From: an uncultured Desulfobacter sp.
GTDB taxonomy: Bacteria; Desulfobacterota; Desulfobacteria; Desulfobacterales; Desulfobacteraceae
DNA length: 64,000 nucleotides
Assembly: GCF_963664415.1 (NCBI RefSeq)
Contig: NZ_OY761442.1
Span: 597,258 to 661,257, forward strand
Reading direction: 5' to 3'
The position numbers were made by a program, and so were the translations under genes. A model generated the notes under the pieces. It had not been told where the DNA came from and searched no databases. It was given only the letters and a program-made list of their open reading frames with translations. Shown piece after piece: positions 38,175 through 48,041 of this stretch (its first letter is position 1; every line of letters begins with the position of its first letter).

Positions 38175-38495
38175 TAGCCTTTTCCAACAAGCCAAGTGCA
38201 CCGGATAAAACGGTGATTTTCATGTTACGCTTTGAACGTAAGCGGTTCAAGTCTCACTTAGGCTCACCCTTAAGAACATGTGCCGTGTCCGGCACACACA
38301 AGACGCTCAAGACGGACTAACAAACGTTCGACATTTTGGGGTCGGTTTAGTTTGGTTTTTTGGGGGGGGCAATAGAGCTGATTGGTACGTTTGTTAGCCA
38401 CGATTGATGATGTCAGATTCAAATTTTATTAATGTATAAATTGAGCCCGGCCTGAGTTATTCTGAGCCTATTAACGCATAATGTGAGCCCAGGCG
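38175..38495. other. Non-coding stretch with long-spaced inverted repeat
   Basis: The 11-base repeat CTAACAAACGT (38317-38327) is exactly inverted at 38387-38397 and followed by C, with a G-rich loop of about 59 bases. The shape recalls an attC or VCR site but the boxes do not match the full consensus. A short hairpin GTGCC..GGCAC lies at 38280-38295. No gene seen. Confidence 0.4.
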
Positions 38496-40325
38496 CTAAT
38501 CGGTTTTATCAGCAGCAGCTTTCTTTTCTTCCAGCTCTTCCCAGCGTGAATAAAGTGACTGGACCAGGGACTGGGCCTGCTCAAGTTTTTCACAGGTGTC
38601 TGCCAGCAGGGTAGGGTCCTGAATAACGTCGGGGTGCTGGACTTGTTCGGAAAAGTCTTCAACCTGTTGTTCTGCATCCAGAATTTTTTCTTCTATATTT
38701 TCCAGTTCATATTTGTCTTTAAAGGAAAACAGCTTTTTTTTGGCCGGGGCTGGTTTGGTGGTCTGTTTTTTATTTTTTTCTGCCGATGGCTGTTCAGCTT
38801 TTTCCCGGGCGGCCCGGGCTCTTAGAATCTGGGCAAAATCTTTGTAAAATTTCGGTGTTTCCGTGTTATCCAGGTAGAGCATGCGATGGCATACCCGGTC
38901 CATGAGGTACCGGTCATGGGAGACAATGATCACTGCGCCTTCAAACTCTTTGATGGAGGTTTCCAATACTTCCAGAGAAAGAATGTCAAGATCATTGGTG
39001 GGTTCGTCCAAAAGCAGCAGATCACAGGGCTGGCGCATAATTTCAGCCAGAACGATTCTTGCTTTTTCCCCGCCGGAAAGCCGGCCCACGGGCATGTCCA
39101 GCTGGTCAGGCATAAAAAGAAATCGTTTGGCCCAGGAGACCACATGAATGGGGCGCCCCTTGTAATTTACTGAATCTCCGCCGTCCGGATTTAATGCATC
39201 CCGTAGGGTCATTTCCGGGTCCAGGTGGGTCCGTTCCTGATGGTAGATGGCGGTTTTAAGGTTTTCCGCCCATTTTACGGTTCCCTGGTCCGGAGCCATG
39301 CTTTGTTCGATTAGGGATAAAAAGGTGGATTTGCCGGATCCGTTATCCCCGACGATGCCAAGGCAAAAGCCCGGCCCCAGTTCAAAGGTAATGTTGGAAA
39401 ACAGTGTCTTGTCTTTAAACCCTTTGGTCAGGTTATGCACTCTGAGCAGTTTTCTGGTCTGACGGCCTGTGCCGGAAAAATCAATGTCCATCCGAGCCGT
39501 CTGTCGGTTTCGGGCCTTGACTTCGGACAGTTCCTTGCGCAGCTCTTCGGCCTGGTCAAGCCTGTATTTGGCCTTGGATGTTCTGGCTTTGGGGCCCTGG
39601 CGCAACCATTGATCTTCCCTACGCATTTTTGATGCCAGAGACGACTGCTTTTTGGCCTGGGCCTCCAGGTATTTATCCCGCTCCTGCTCAAATTTTCGAT
39701 AATTGCCCTGGATTTTAAACACCCCTCCCTGGTAGTACCTGGCAATCTCCATGGTGTGGGAACATACGTTTTCAAGAAATGCCCGGTCATGGGAGACGGC
39801 CACAAAAGAAAACCGGGCGGTTACAAGCATCTGTTCAAGCCATAAGATTCCGGCAATATCCAGATGGTTGGTGGGCTCATCCAACAACAGCAGGTCCGGT
39901 TCCAGGCAAAAGGCCCGGGTGATGGCCAGGCGCTTGCGCCATCCGCCTGACAGCTCTTTGGTCTTTGTGGCTGCATTGGTAAAACCGCCCAATCCCAAGG
40001 CCCGGTTCACCCTGCGGTGGCGTTCTTTTTCCTGCAGATCCAGGGAGGCCAGACTGTTAAACAGTACCTGCTCAATGGAAAGGTCTGTGTCAAACTTATC
40101 TTCCTGGGCAAGATAAACCAGGGACAGGCCTGGCTGGATCCCGACCTCTCCTTCGTCCGGGGCGCTCAAACCGCAGATAATTCTCAACAAGGTGGATTTG
40201 CCGGATCCGTTCATTCCGATCAGGCCCAGCTTTTCCCCTGGTTTTACATCGACAGTTAACCCTGTGAACAGGGTATCATCACCATAGGTTTTGCAAAGTT
40301 CTTTTACGGACACTAAAACCGTCAT
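38496..40325 (-). CDS. ABC-F family ATPase, Uup-like
   Basis: A 609-residue soluble protein with two ATP-binding cassettes: Walker A GMNGSGKSTLL and GDNGSGKSTFL, signatures LSGGWRKRL and LSGGEKARI, and Walker B DLLLLDEPTNHLD and DLLLLDEPTNDLD. The C-terminal coiled-coil (about 535-609) is typical of Uup. ABC-F proteins act on ribosomes or nucleic acid, not in transport. The start overlaps the stop of the upstream gene (TGATG), so the two are coupled. Confidence 0.93.
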   Translation of the reverse strand: MTVLVSVKELCKTYGDDTLFTGLTVDVKPGEKLGLIGMNGSGKSTLLRIICGLSAPDEGEVGIQPGLSLVYLAQEDKFDTDLSIEQVLFNSLASLDLQEKERHRRVNRALGLGGFTNAATKTKELSGGWRKRLAITRAFCLEPDLLLLDEPTNHLDIAGILWLEQMLVTARFSFVAVSHDRAFLENVCSHTMEIARYYQGGVFKIQGNYRKFEQERDKYLEAQAKKQSSLASKMRREDQWLRQGPKARTSKAKYRLDQAEELRKELSEVKARNRQTARMDIDFSGTGRQTRKLLRVHNLTKGFKDKTLFSNITFELGPGFCLGIVGDNGSGKSTFLSLIEQSMAPDQGTVKWAENLKTAIYHQERTHLDPEMTLRDALNPDGGDSVNYKGRPIHVVSWAKRFLFMPDQLDMPVGRLSGGEKARIVLAEIMRQPCDLLLLDEPTNDLDILSLEVLETSIKEFEGAVIIVSHDRYLMDRVCHRMLYLDNTETPKFYKDFAQILRARAAREKAEQPSAEKNKKQTTKPAPAKKKLFSFKDKYELENIEEKILDAEQQVEDFSEQVQHPDVIQDPTLLADTCEKLEQAQSLVQSLYSRWEELEEKKAAADKTD

Positions 40326-40567
40326 CAGGATCTATCCTCCTGGGCCTTGGATGGTCGAAGGCAGCGGTAGACCCGGATCATTTTAATCAAGAATACCAGG
40401 CTGAATGCCAGGCTGATCAAAATAATAAAACTTGCGGCAAAAAAGGTCATGATAAAGCTGAACGGATCGTCTAAACCATAGGCCCCGCGGATAAGATCAA
40501 TGCCGAAAACAAAGAAAAAAATGGAAATTAAAAAGCATAATACCTGGGCTATCCACCAGAAATATTT
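40325..40567 (-). CDS. Small membrane protein, 80 aa
   Basis: The start at 40567 (MKYFWWIAQVLCFLISIFFF) has AAGGAC about 6 bases upstream and is preferred to 40702. It has two hydrophobic helices (residues about 3-25 and 35-63) and a charged C-terminus (RPSKAQEDRS). It overlaps the ABC-F start. The function is unknown. Confidence 0.65.
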   Translation of the reverse strand, partial: KYFWWIAQVLCFLISIFFFVFGIDLIRGAYGLDDPFSFIMTFFAASFIILISLAFSLVFLIKMIRVYRCLRPSKAQEDRS

Positions 40568-40708
40568 CATTTGATGTCCTTGCAAATCAAATTTATTTTT
40601 AAACCTGTCCCCAATTAAGGTTAGGTGAAAATACAGGTTCTTAAAAAAAAAATCAAATTGCCCCCACACTGTGTCGTGGTAATGATAATTATGGCTGTGC
40701 ATACAAAG

Positions 40709-40739
40709 AAGACCCGGCAGCCTGGGGCTGTCGGGTCTT
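40709..40739. terminator. Strong hairpin terminator downstream of the Msr gene
   Basis: AAGACCCGGCAGCC (40709-40722) pairs with GGCTGTCGGGTCTT (40726-40739): 14 pairs with one G-T and a 3-base loop. On the minus strand it is followed by a T-rich stretch (CTTTG), fitting termination of the MsrAB transcript. Confidence 0.8.
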
Positions 40740-40778
40740 GTAAGGATTCAGAATGGTGAGACGTTTTAATGATCAGCG

Positions 40779-41948
40779 TTAGAAAAGTGTTGCGTACTTT
40801 CCATATCCCGCTTCTGTCAGCTTGTCTTTGGGGATGAACTTCAAAGCGCCTGAATTGATGCAGTACCGAAGGCCCGTGGGTACCGGACCATCATCAAACA
40901 CATGACCCAGGTGGGAATCGGCAATTTTGCTTCGGACCTCGGTGCGGGTCATGAATAAACTTTTGTCCGTTTTTTCGACGATATGCTCAGGTTCCAGGGG
41001 CCGGGTGAAACTGGGCCAGCCTGTGCCGGACTTGAATTTGTCCTTAGATGAGAAAAGGGGTTCTCCGGATACGATATCCACATAAATGCCCTCTTCTTTA
41101 TTGTCCCAGAATGCATTCTGAAAAGGCGGTTCCGTGCCTTCGTGCTGGGTGATTTTATACTGCATGGGGGTCAACTTTTTTTTGATTTCGGCATTTGACG
41201 GGCGTGTCCATGAGGACATTGTATCCTCTTTCATTTTATCCATCTCCTTGTCCATGGGCAGTGTTTTGATTTCTTCTTGTTTCATATGCTTGTTCTTCCA
41301 GGTATTTTCGATGAATTGATCCCGGCCCGAATTCCACCGATAATACTTATATCGGATGGGGTTCTTTTTATAGTAATCCTGATGGTACGTTTCAGCAGGA
41401 TAAAAGGCCTCAAACTTCGTGATCCGGGTAACAATGGGCTTCTCAAAGACCATGTCCGCTTCCAGGGCCTTTTTGGAAGACGTGGCCTCCATCTTTTGTT
41501 TGTCGGTGTGGTAGAAGATTTCGGAGCGGTACTGGTTTCCTCTGTCCACAAATTGTCCGTCGGCATCCGTGGGATTGATGTGGCGCCAGAAGTAATCCAA
41601 AAGTTCCGTATACGTGACCACCTTTGGATCAAAATAGACCTGAATGGCCTCGGTGTGGCCTGTGCCGCCCATAGAGACCTCTTTATAAGCGGGGTCTGGT
41701 TTATGACCGCCGGTGTATCCTGAAATCACCTTTTGGACACCCTTGACTTTTTCAAAGTCGGCTTCGGTGCACCAGAAACACCCTCCGGCAAAGGTGGCAA
41801 TTTCGGTCTTGATATCGTCCATCATCTTTTCGGACAACTGTTTTTTCATAGAATCATCTTTCATCTTATTTTCCATACCTGCAAAGGCATAGAATCCAAG
41901 GGCAATGAACAGGGTGGTAAGGGTAAAAATGATCAGTTTATGTTTCAT
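40779..41948 (-). CDS. msrAB: Fused methionine sulfoxide reductase MsrA-MsrB, exported
   Basis: 389 residues. An N-terminal signal or anchor helix (1-24) points to the cell envelope. Residues about 50-210 are MsrA with the catalytic GGCFWCTE (C57). Residues about 250-385 are MsrB, with the fold motif GTGWPSFTRP and the catalytic-Cys motif RYCINSGALKF. The zinc Cys pairs of some MsrB proteins are not visible. The enzyme repairs both stereoisomers of oxidised methionine in envelope proteins using an unknown reductant. It is monocistronic with its own terminator. Confidence 0.95.
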   Translation of the reverse strand: MKHKLIIFTLTTLFIALGFYAFAGMENKMKDDSMKKQLSEKMMDDIKTEIATFAGGCFWCTEADFEKVKGVQKVISGYTGGHKPDPAYKEVSMGGTGHTEAIQVYFDPKVVTYTELLDYFWRHINPTDADGQFVDRGNQYRSEIFYHTDKQKMEATSSKKALEADMVFEKPIVTRITKFEAFYPAETYHQDYYKKNPIRYKYYRWNSGRDQFIENTWKNKHMKQEEIKTLPMDKEMDKMKEDTMSSWTRPSNAEIKKKLTPMQYKITQHEGTEPPFQNAFWDNKEEGIYVDIVSGEPLFSSKDKFKSGTGWPSFTRPLEPEHIVEKTDKSLFMTRTEVRSKIADSHLGHVFDDGPVPTGLRYCINSGALKFIPKDKLTEAGYGKYATLF

Positions 41949-42055
41949 AGCGGATCTCCTTTCTAAGTGTTTTGGGTTCCTTACCCCTTATGTTAGAAAG
42001 ATAAGATCACAAATAGATCGGTCAAAGGTCACAAGTTTATCACAACGATTGTGAT

Positions 42056-42086
42056 GGGGGCTTTATCCTTTAAGAATTCAGCCCCC
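42056..42086. terminator. Hairpin GGGGGCT..AGCCCCC
   Basis: A 7-bp GC-rich stem (42056-42062 and 42080-42086) with a 17-base loop, between the divergently placed Msr and subtilase 3' regions. It may limit read-through; the evidence is only the stem. Confidence 0.4.
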
Positions 42087-42114
42087 TGTAGTTTTATAGG
42101 AAAGTCCTGGAAAG

Positions 42115-42196
42115 TCACTCAGATTTTTCAACACTTGTTGTGGGCTAAGTTTGATGGGTGATAGGTCAGGTCAGCCCGTGGCTGTTAATGTTACTC
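42115..42196 (-). repeat. Third copy of the GGGCTGACCTG hairpin repeat
   Basis: Read on the minus strand: TAACAGCCACGGGCTGACCTG, a variable centre, TAGCCCACAACAAGTG, then TTGAAAAATCTGAGTG. It matches the two copies at 21112-21275. It lies just beyond the subtilase stop codon and could act as its 3' hairpin. Confidence 0.6.
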
Positions 42197-45100
42197 AAAC
42201 GGGGCTTGGCTACCCCACCTTTCTTTAAAAATTATATAGTCGAGCTGATTGACCCGGCCGTCTGAATTAAAGTCGGCACTTTCACTGGTTCCTCCCCACA
42301 ACTGCCTGAAATCCGAAAAGTCAGCCTGGTTAACAACATCATCGTTGTTAAGGTCACAGTCGCAGGCATTACCGTATCCGTCGTTATCGGTATCGATCTG
42401 GTTCCTGTTGGCCGTCAGCCTGCAGTTATCGTCCTGATCCGGGATTTGATCCCCGTCTGCGTCGGCAAGGAAGGCTTCATCCAACAACAATCCTTGTGAA
42501 GTTGACGAAAAGGACCCGTCATCAAGTATGCCGCCGTTAATCGTGTACAGACCTTTGCCGGATACGAATACGGCACCGCTGGATAGCCTGGCATGGGACA
42601 GCTGCCGGTCGGCAAGACTGGACCAGGTATCGGTCTGGGTATCATATCTTAAAACGGCTTTTGTGGGGGAGTACCAGAAATCATTTCCCGTACCGCCGAC
42701 CACGTAGATATACCGCCCGTCTGTGGCAGTGCCGAACCGGCCCAAAGCCGCAGGCATGGCCGCCATTTCACTTATTGTGCCTGTTTGAGGATCTAATATT
42801 TCACCGGTTGCTGTAAATACTTCTCCATCTTCCCATGTTTCCAACCCTCCGAAAATGTATACCTTATCGTTCACTGCAACCGTTCCATGGCAGAACCGTG
42901 CCTGGCTGAGGCTGACGGATTCGCCCTGCCATTTATTGCCCTGCTCCCGGGCCGGGTCAAAGGCATAGATGGTGTCCATTGGCATGTCATCTTCATCCAG
43001 ACCGCCGGTCACGTATATTCGGCCCTGGGCTGTGGCCGCCCGGGAGAAACAAGCTGCCTCGGGAAAGGATTCAATGTCTGTAAATGTCCTGGATTCAGGA
43101 TCAAAGACCGTTACCGTATCAATATTGTGGCCCTCTTCGGCTGTGGTATAGCCGCCGATAAGATAAATTTTTCCGGACAAGACAGCCGAGGTCAGGTGAG
43201 CCCTGTTCGACGTCATCCAACTGCCGTAGGGGTATTCCCAGGTATCTGTATCCAGGGAGTAGACTTCCCAGGAACGAAGGGCACTGTTGCCGCTCACAAA
43301 TCCGCCAAAAGTATAAATTTTATTGTCAACCATGGCCGTGGTGGCTGAATCGCGTTGGGTGACCGAGGCCGTGCCATCCACCCAGTGACTGATCTCCATG
43401 GGCCGTCTTGCCGACCGGGTTCCGTCAGCGTCGATAAGGTAAAAATATCCCCCGGAATAGGCGGGTTTTATTGCCGTAACCCGGGTATCGCTCCAGGACT
43501 TGATCCTGGCATCCACACCGGTGTCCGGTGTATAGGCGTCGTGAAACATGATCCGCCCCGGGTCGTTTCCGAAAAAATTGCCCTGTATGGTGAGTGTATC
43601 CGTTTCTGTAACCTCAAATTCAGTGATCAAAGGGACCTTGGACGGACTGGTGGACAGGGAGCCGGCAAGGTTGATCCGGCGGTCTGTGGCTGTAATGCTT
43701 TTTAGGGAATCCAGGTGGTCACCGCCGCTGTATAAACGGTTGATCCGTTCTTCCATGGTTTCATCGGGATAAAGGGACGCAGCCAGGGCCAGAACGCCTG
43801 ACACATGGGGCGCAGCCATGGAAGTACCGTTTGCAAATTTGAACGCACCCATTGCATTGGATTCGCCAATGCCGATTTTATCCAGGTATACCCCGTCGGC
43901 TGTGCCGTGGGGAATAACAAACAACCGGAACCGGATGCGGAATTGACTGGTTAACAGACCATCCGGTATGGTGTAGCTATAGCTTTTCCAGTTTGGGTCA
44001 CTCCCGGTCTGGGAGCCCAGGGTGGTCCAGGTCTCCCCGTCGTCCCCGGAGGCTTCCACATAAAGGCCGTCCTTTTTCCCGCAGGAGGAAACCACCGTGG
44101 ACAGATCATTGTACAGCCAGAACCCCAGCATAAGATGGGTTCCGGCATATTCAGAAAGGTCCATGGCCTTGCTGACCAGGTTATAATCAAGGTGTTCGCC
44201 CGATTCTCCCTGGACATAATCTCCATAGGGGCTGTCGCTCCAGGCCATGTTTTCGTGAAATGCCTCCTCTTCGGTGATGCCCCAGGTGCCGGTTGTCAGG
44301 TCTAAGTCCCAATGGTCTTCTCCTGCCTCCATGCTGTCAAAAAACGGGTCTCCGGACACCGGGGAGTACCCGCCCCCGGGAATGGTGCTCAAAATATTGA
44401 CCCCGGGTGCCGCGATATCCACTTCCGATGCGCCGTAATTGGAAAAGTATGCCAGTTCATCATCCTGGTCCGTGGCGCCTACAGAAATAACATTGGGGAC
44501 ATCCAGAGAGCTTGGATAATGTTTTTGTTCTCCGTCACAGTCATTGGTGTCGTTACCGGCAGCCGCAGACAAAATGATCCCGGCGGACGATGCGGCTTCC
44601 AGGGCTTCTTTAAGGGTTTCACTGGCAGCGGTTGATCCCCAGGAGGCGTTCATAACAACGATATTATTTTCAGACCGCTGGTTCATTTCTACCAGGTAAT
44701 CAATACATGTTACGGCATCTGAGGTTGCACCGGAACCGGTGGACCCCAGGAATTTAAGCGCCATGATTTTTGCCTGGTTCCAGGTGACGCCGGATATACC
44801 TGCCCCGTTGTCTGTTACGGCCGCAATGGTGCCGGCCACATGGGTGCCGTGGTAATGATCGTCATAGGGGTCGCCGTCCTTGTTGACGGCATCAATGCCG
44901 TAGATATCGTCCACCCAGCCGTTGCCGTCGTCGTCTACGCCGGCTGTTCCGTTAAGCTCCTGATCGTTGGTCCACATGTTGGCTGCCAGGTCTTTGTGGG
45001 TGTAGTCCACACCTGTGTCTATCACTGCCACAATGACCTTTTGCGCTGAAGCGCTCACAAGATCCCATGCTTCAGATGCGTCAATGTCTGCATCTATGGT

Positions 45101-45565
45101 GCCCGGCTCTTCATCTACGACCTGGCCTGTGTTCTCCAGCGCCCACAGTTGATCAAAGTCCGCATCGTCGGGTTCGGCATCTATGGTGATGATGTAATCG
45201 GGTTCGGCCAGTGCCACATCCGGGTGGGATTTCAGTTCACTGAGCATCGCTTTGGTGGTCAGGCTTGAACAGTTGATCAGGGCAACTTCTTGTCCTTTAT
45301 TCCCCTTTAAGGCAGAAAAGGATTTTATGGTCAACGATGGTGAAGCTGTTTTTGAAGATCTTGAAGAAATAATGTTGATACTGCTTTTCAGAGATTTTGC
45401 GGAAACGCCCGGCTTCATTTTGACAAGTAGGCGTCCTTCCACATAGGTTCCCTCCTGTAGCTGCTCCGGATGCTGCTTGAGACGGTCAGCGCCGATTGCA
45501 AACACACTGCCAGTCCAGATGAGTGACAGCAGCACTGCTGTTATACTACGGAAAAAATGTTTCAA
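42191..45565 (-). CDS. Secreted subtilisin-like protease with kelch repeats and C-terminal dockerin
   Basis: 1124 residues: signal peptide (1-23), inhibitor-like prodomain (about 35-150), and S8 catalytic domain with VIAVIDTGVDYTHKD (Asp), DHYHGTHVAGTIAA (His) and FANGTSMAAPHVSG (Ser). A jelly-roll-like insert (about 385-565) lies between His and Ser. Next come an IPT-like segment, kelch blades (about 710-1010), calcium-type TSP3 motifs (DADGDQIPDQDDNC) and a two-loop type I dockerin (DLNNDDVVNQADF and DFNSDGRVNQLDY). The catalytic triad is complete. The dockerin suggests docking to a cohesin protein, and a cohesin-like gene is next door. Confidence 0.92.
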   Translation of the reverse strand: MKHFFRSITAVLLSLIWTGSVFAIGADRLKQHPEQLQEGTYVEGRLLVKMKPGVSAKSLKSSINIISSRSSKTASPSLTIKSFSALKGNKGQEVALINCSSLTTKAMLSELKSHPDVALAEPDYIITIDAEPDDADFDQLWALENTGQVVDEEPGTIDADIDASEAWDLVSASAQKVIVAVIDTGVDYTHKDLAANMWTNDQELNGTAGVDDDGNGWVDDIYGIDAVNKDGDPYDDHYHGTHVAGTIAAVTDNGAGISGVTWNQAKIMALKFLGSTGSGATSDAVTCIDYLVEMNQRSENNIVVMNASWGSTAASETLKEALEAASSAGIILSAAAGNDTNDCDGEQKHYPSSLDVPNVISVGATDQDDELAYFSNYGASEVDIAAPGVNILSTIPGGGYSPVSGDPFFDSMEAGEDHWDLDLTTGTWGITEEEAFHENMAWSDSPYGDYVQGESGEHLDYNLVSKAMDLSEYAGTHLMLGFWLYNDLSTVVSSCGKKDGLYVEASGDDGETWTTLGSQTGSDPNWKSYSYTIPDGLLTSQFRIRFRLFVIPHGTADGVYLDKIGIGESNAMGAFKFANGTSMAAPHVSGVLALAASLYPDETMEERINRLYSGGDHLDSLKSITATDRRINLAGSLSTSPSKVPLITEFEVTETDTLTIQGNFFGNDPGRIMFHDAYTPDTGVDARIKSWSDTRVTAIKPAYSGGYFYLIDADGTRSARRPMEISHWVDGTASVTQRDSATTAMVDNKIYTFGGFVSGNSALRSWEVYSLDTDTWEYPYGSWMTSNRAHLTSAVLSGKIYLIGGYTTAEEGHNIDTVTVFDPESRTFTDIESFPEAACFSRAATAQGRIYVTGGLDEDDMPMDTIYAFDPAREQGNKWQGESVSLSQARFCHGTVAVNDKVYIFGGLETWEDGEVFTATGEILDPQTGTISEMAAMPAALGRFGTATDGRYIYVVGGTGNDFWYSPTKAVLRYDTQTDTWSSLADRQLSHARLSSGAVFVSGKGLYTINGGILDDGSFSSTSQGLLLDEAFLADADGDQIPDQDDNCRLTANRNQIDTDNDGYGNACDCDLNNDDVVNQADFSDFRQLWGGTSESADFNSDGRVNQLDYIIFKERWGSQAPFE

Positions 45566-45677
45566 AATAGATTCTCCTGGATAAAAATTTGGGCTATTGT
45601 TTCAATCATCTTGATGGGGCATCGGAAATAAGCATGCAAAAACAGCGTTGCCAATGCCCCTTGTTGAAATAAAAAAA

Positions 45678-46304
45678 TCAGCAGGTTCTGCGGCGAATCA
45701 AAGATAGAGCAAGGAGGCCCGCCCCTGTAAGCCAAAGAGCTGAAGGGAGCGGAACCGCAGACAAGTCTGCGCCCTGTGCCGTAGTCATAGTGGAGGCATA
45801 TTCGCCGTAAATGTCATTGTATGAAATAATGCTTGAATAGGTAAATTCACCGACCATGACATCATCCACCAGCCAAAGGTCGGACACTCCATCGGCCAGA
45901 AGCCCGGATGTCACTTCAAAAGTGAACGTTCCTATGATGATACTTTGCCCGGCTTCTACGGTGATGGGGCTTCCAGTCCAGGGATAATTCTGGTTGAAGT
46001 TGGCAATATAACTGCCGTCGGACAGGGTCTCGTCAGAAGCGGAACCAAAGAATTCTTCCCACCCAAGAGGGGTGCCATATGAAACAAAGCTCAGTTCAGC
46101 AGCGTCATAGCCAAGGCTCAGCGTGGCACCGGTAAATATGTCCCCGTCTTCATCTGCTGTGAAGCGCACTTCAAAGGTGGTGGTGTCTCCGGGGGATACG
46201 GTGTAGCTTTGTGCCGGTGAAATTGAAACAGTAGCTGCATGGGCAGCAGAAGTCATGCCTGAAATAATGATAGTCAATGCAAGTAAGAGATGTTTGATTT
46301 TCAT
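45678..46304 (-). CDS. Cohesin-like protein with PEP-CTERM sorting signal
   Basis: 208 residues: signal peptide (1-24), a cohesin-type beta sandwich (VSISPAQSYTVSPGDTTTF, then GATLSLGYDAAELSFVS), and a C-terminal VPLPSALWLTGAGLLALSLIRRR tail, a PEP-CTERM-type sorting signal for exosortase. The sorted protein would be placed at the outer envelope. It stands between two dockerin-bearing secreted proteins on the same strand, so it is a plausible anchor for them. The cohesin assignment rests on pattern, not on a search. Confidence 0.72.
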   Translation of the reverse strand: MKIKHLLLALTIIISGMTSAAHAATVSISPAQSYTVSPGDTTTFEVRFTADEDGDIFTGATLSLGYDAAELSFVSYGTPLGWEEFFGSASDETLSDGSYIANFNQNYPWTGSPITVEAGQSIIIGTFTFEVTSGLLADGVSDLWLVDDVMVGEFTYSSIISYNDIYGEYASTMTTAQGADLSAVPLPSALWLTGAGLLALSLIRRRTC

Positions 46305-46343
46305 TTAAATTGATCCTTATTTATTTGGGTAATTTTTATTTTT

Positions 46344-48041
46344 TTAGTACCAGGGATAAGCTGTTCCCCACCGCTGTCGGAACATCATGAAATCAGTCTG
46401 GTTGACATTGCTGTCGGAATTGAAGTCCGCTTTTGACTCATTGGTTCCCCAGAAATTTCTGAACATCATGAAGTCCATCTGGTTGACCATGCCGTTGTTG
46501 TCCAGATCACAATCGCAGGCATTGCCCGTTCCGTCGCTGTCCGCATCTTCCTGCCCGCTGTTCTGGGTTTCAGGGCAGTTGTCCTCATGGTCAACAATCC
46601 CATCGCCGTCAAGATCCTGGTCAATGGCACATTGCCAAAGCCAGAATTCGGGATCATAAGCTTGGTTTTCCCCATCCTGGGTGGTCCACTGGTCCGTATA
46701 GTCCAGTTCATGGCAGTTTTCAGTGACTTCCTGAACTTCAAATTTCATGTCTGCAACTTCCGATTCAGGATCTTCGCCCATGTCACAGTCTGTATCAGGA
46801 AAACTTAAGTCTGCATCAAACTTCATCAAAAATGCATCATAATCACCTGCACCAAACGTTTTAGACCATCGGGATGCCACTGCCCCTCCGTCATCGGTGG
46901 CAGCCACACTGCCCAGTTGATCGTAAACACCGTTAAGCGGATGAACTCTTTCGGTTTTTAATGCACCATCTTCGGACAGGCGCAGGAGCCAGGATTGATT
47001 GGCATGGGTTGAACCGGCAAGAATCAGATCCCCACTGCCTTCTGCCTGGGTGACATCGCCGTAGGAGAATGCGTTGGCTTCGGGATCACTGCTCAAGACG
47101 CCGAACTTTTTTGCCCAGACAAGATTGCCTGTACTGTCTGTTTTCAGAATATAGGGGGTCCGGCGGTTACTCCATTCCGGGTCGCTTGCACTGTAACTGC
47201 ATCCCACAACCGCGTATCCCGCATCCCGGGTTTGGCACGCACCTTTTACGAATTCGTTGCCGTCGGCAACCATCAGATCGGACGAGTCGAGTCCTGCAAG
47301 CGCTCTGACCCATTGTAAAACACCATTGGTATCCACTTTGATCATAATGACCTCGTTGTCAAGGTCTGTTCCACCCCAGCCATCTTCGTTGGTGATCATC
47401 ATGTAGCCGTCAACCGTTCCCGAATTATCTTTTGATTCAATGACAACCCCGGCGGAATCGTAGGCGGCAGTGCCATAAAATTTTACCCACTCCAGGATCC
47501 CGTCGGCAGCGATTTTCACCAGTCCCTGGTCATAGTTGTACGTGCCTGAAAAACCGTCTACGTTTACACGGATGGAAATAGCGCATCCGCCATCCTGGGT
47601 CACAACCATGGCGCTGCCGATAATGTTGGGACTTGAATATCCGCTGTAGGTATATGTTTTCTGCCATAGAACCGTCCCCCAGGGCGCCAGTTTAGCCACC
47701 CAGAGTGTGTCTGACGTGGTTCGCCCGGTGAGGTACAGACAACCTTCGCCGGCAGCGCCCGTATTGGCGTTGGAGGTGAGGACGCCTGAAAAAGATTTTG
47801 CCCAGTCCAGATGTCCATAAGCATTAAATTTAGCCACAACCGCATCATCTCCTGCCTTGCCGAAGCCTGCATACCCGCTTTCGGGCAGGGCTGCGACCGT
47901 ATAAAAGGCATCACTGTCTATGGTACCGGCGTTGGCCATAAAGGTTGGGCTACTTTCAGCGTACATGCTCGTTTCTGTATTGGCACCAAGCCCAGGAACC
48001 CATAAAAGCAATAGTGTCCAGGCCATAATTATTTTTCTCAT
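46344..48041 (-). CDS. Secreted propeller-like protein with C-terminal dockerin
   Basis: 565 residues. A signal peptide (1-20) is followed by about seven repeats of a blade around a (L/V)xWxK-(S/K/T)(F/Y) motif (LDWAKSFSG, LWQKTYTY, LEWVKFYGT, LQWVRALAG, LVWAKKFGV), predicted as a beta-propeller. After a TSP3-like Asp-rich linker (DQDLDGDGIVDHEDNCPE) come two dockerin loops (DLDNNGMVNQMDF and DFNSDSNVNQTDF). The ligand or substrate is unknown. It lies directly upstream of the cohesin-like gene, with 39 bases between them. Confidence 0.8.
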   Translation of the reverse strand: MRKIIMAWTLLLLWVPGLGANTETSMYAESSPTFMANAGTIDSDAFYTVAALPESGYAGFGKAGDDAVVAKFNAYGHLDWAKSFSGVLTSNANTGAAGEGCLYLTGRTTSDTLWVAKLAPWGTVLWQKTYTYSGYSSPNIIGSAMVVTQDGGCAISIRVNVDGFSGTYNYDQGLVKIAADGILEWVKFYGTAAYDSAGVVIESKDNSGTVDGYMMITNEDGWGGTDLDNEVIMIKVDTNGVLQWVRALAGLDSSDLMVADGNEFVKGACQTRDAGYAVVGCSYSASDPEWSNRRTPYILKTDSTGNLVWAKKFGVLSSDPEANAFSYGDVTQAEGSGDLILAGSTHANQSWLLRLSEDGALKTERVHPLNGVYDQLGSVAATDDGGAVASRWSKTFGAGDYDAFLMKFDADLSFPDTDCDMGEDPESEVADMKFEVQEVTENCHELDYTDQWTTQDGENQAYDPEFWLWQCAIDQDLDGDGIVDHEDNCPETQNSGQEDADSDGTGNACDCDLDNNGMVNQMDFMMFRNFWGTNESKADFNSDSNVNQTDFMMFRQRWGTAYPWY

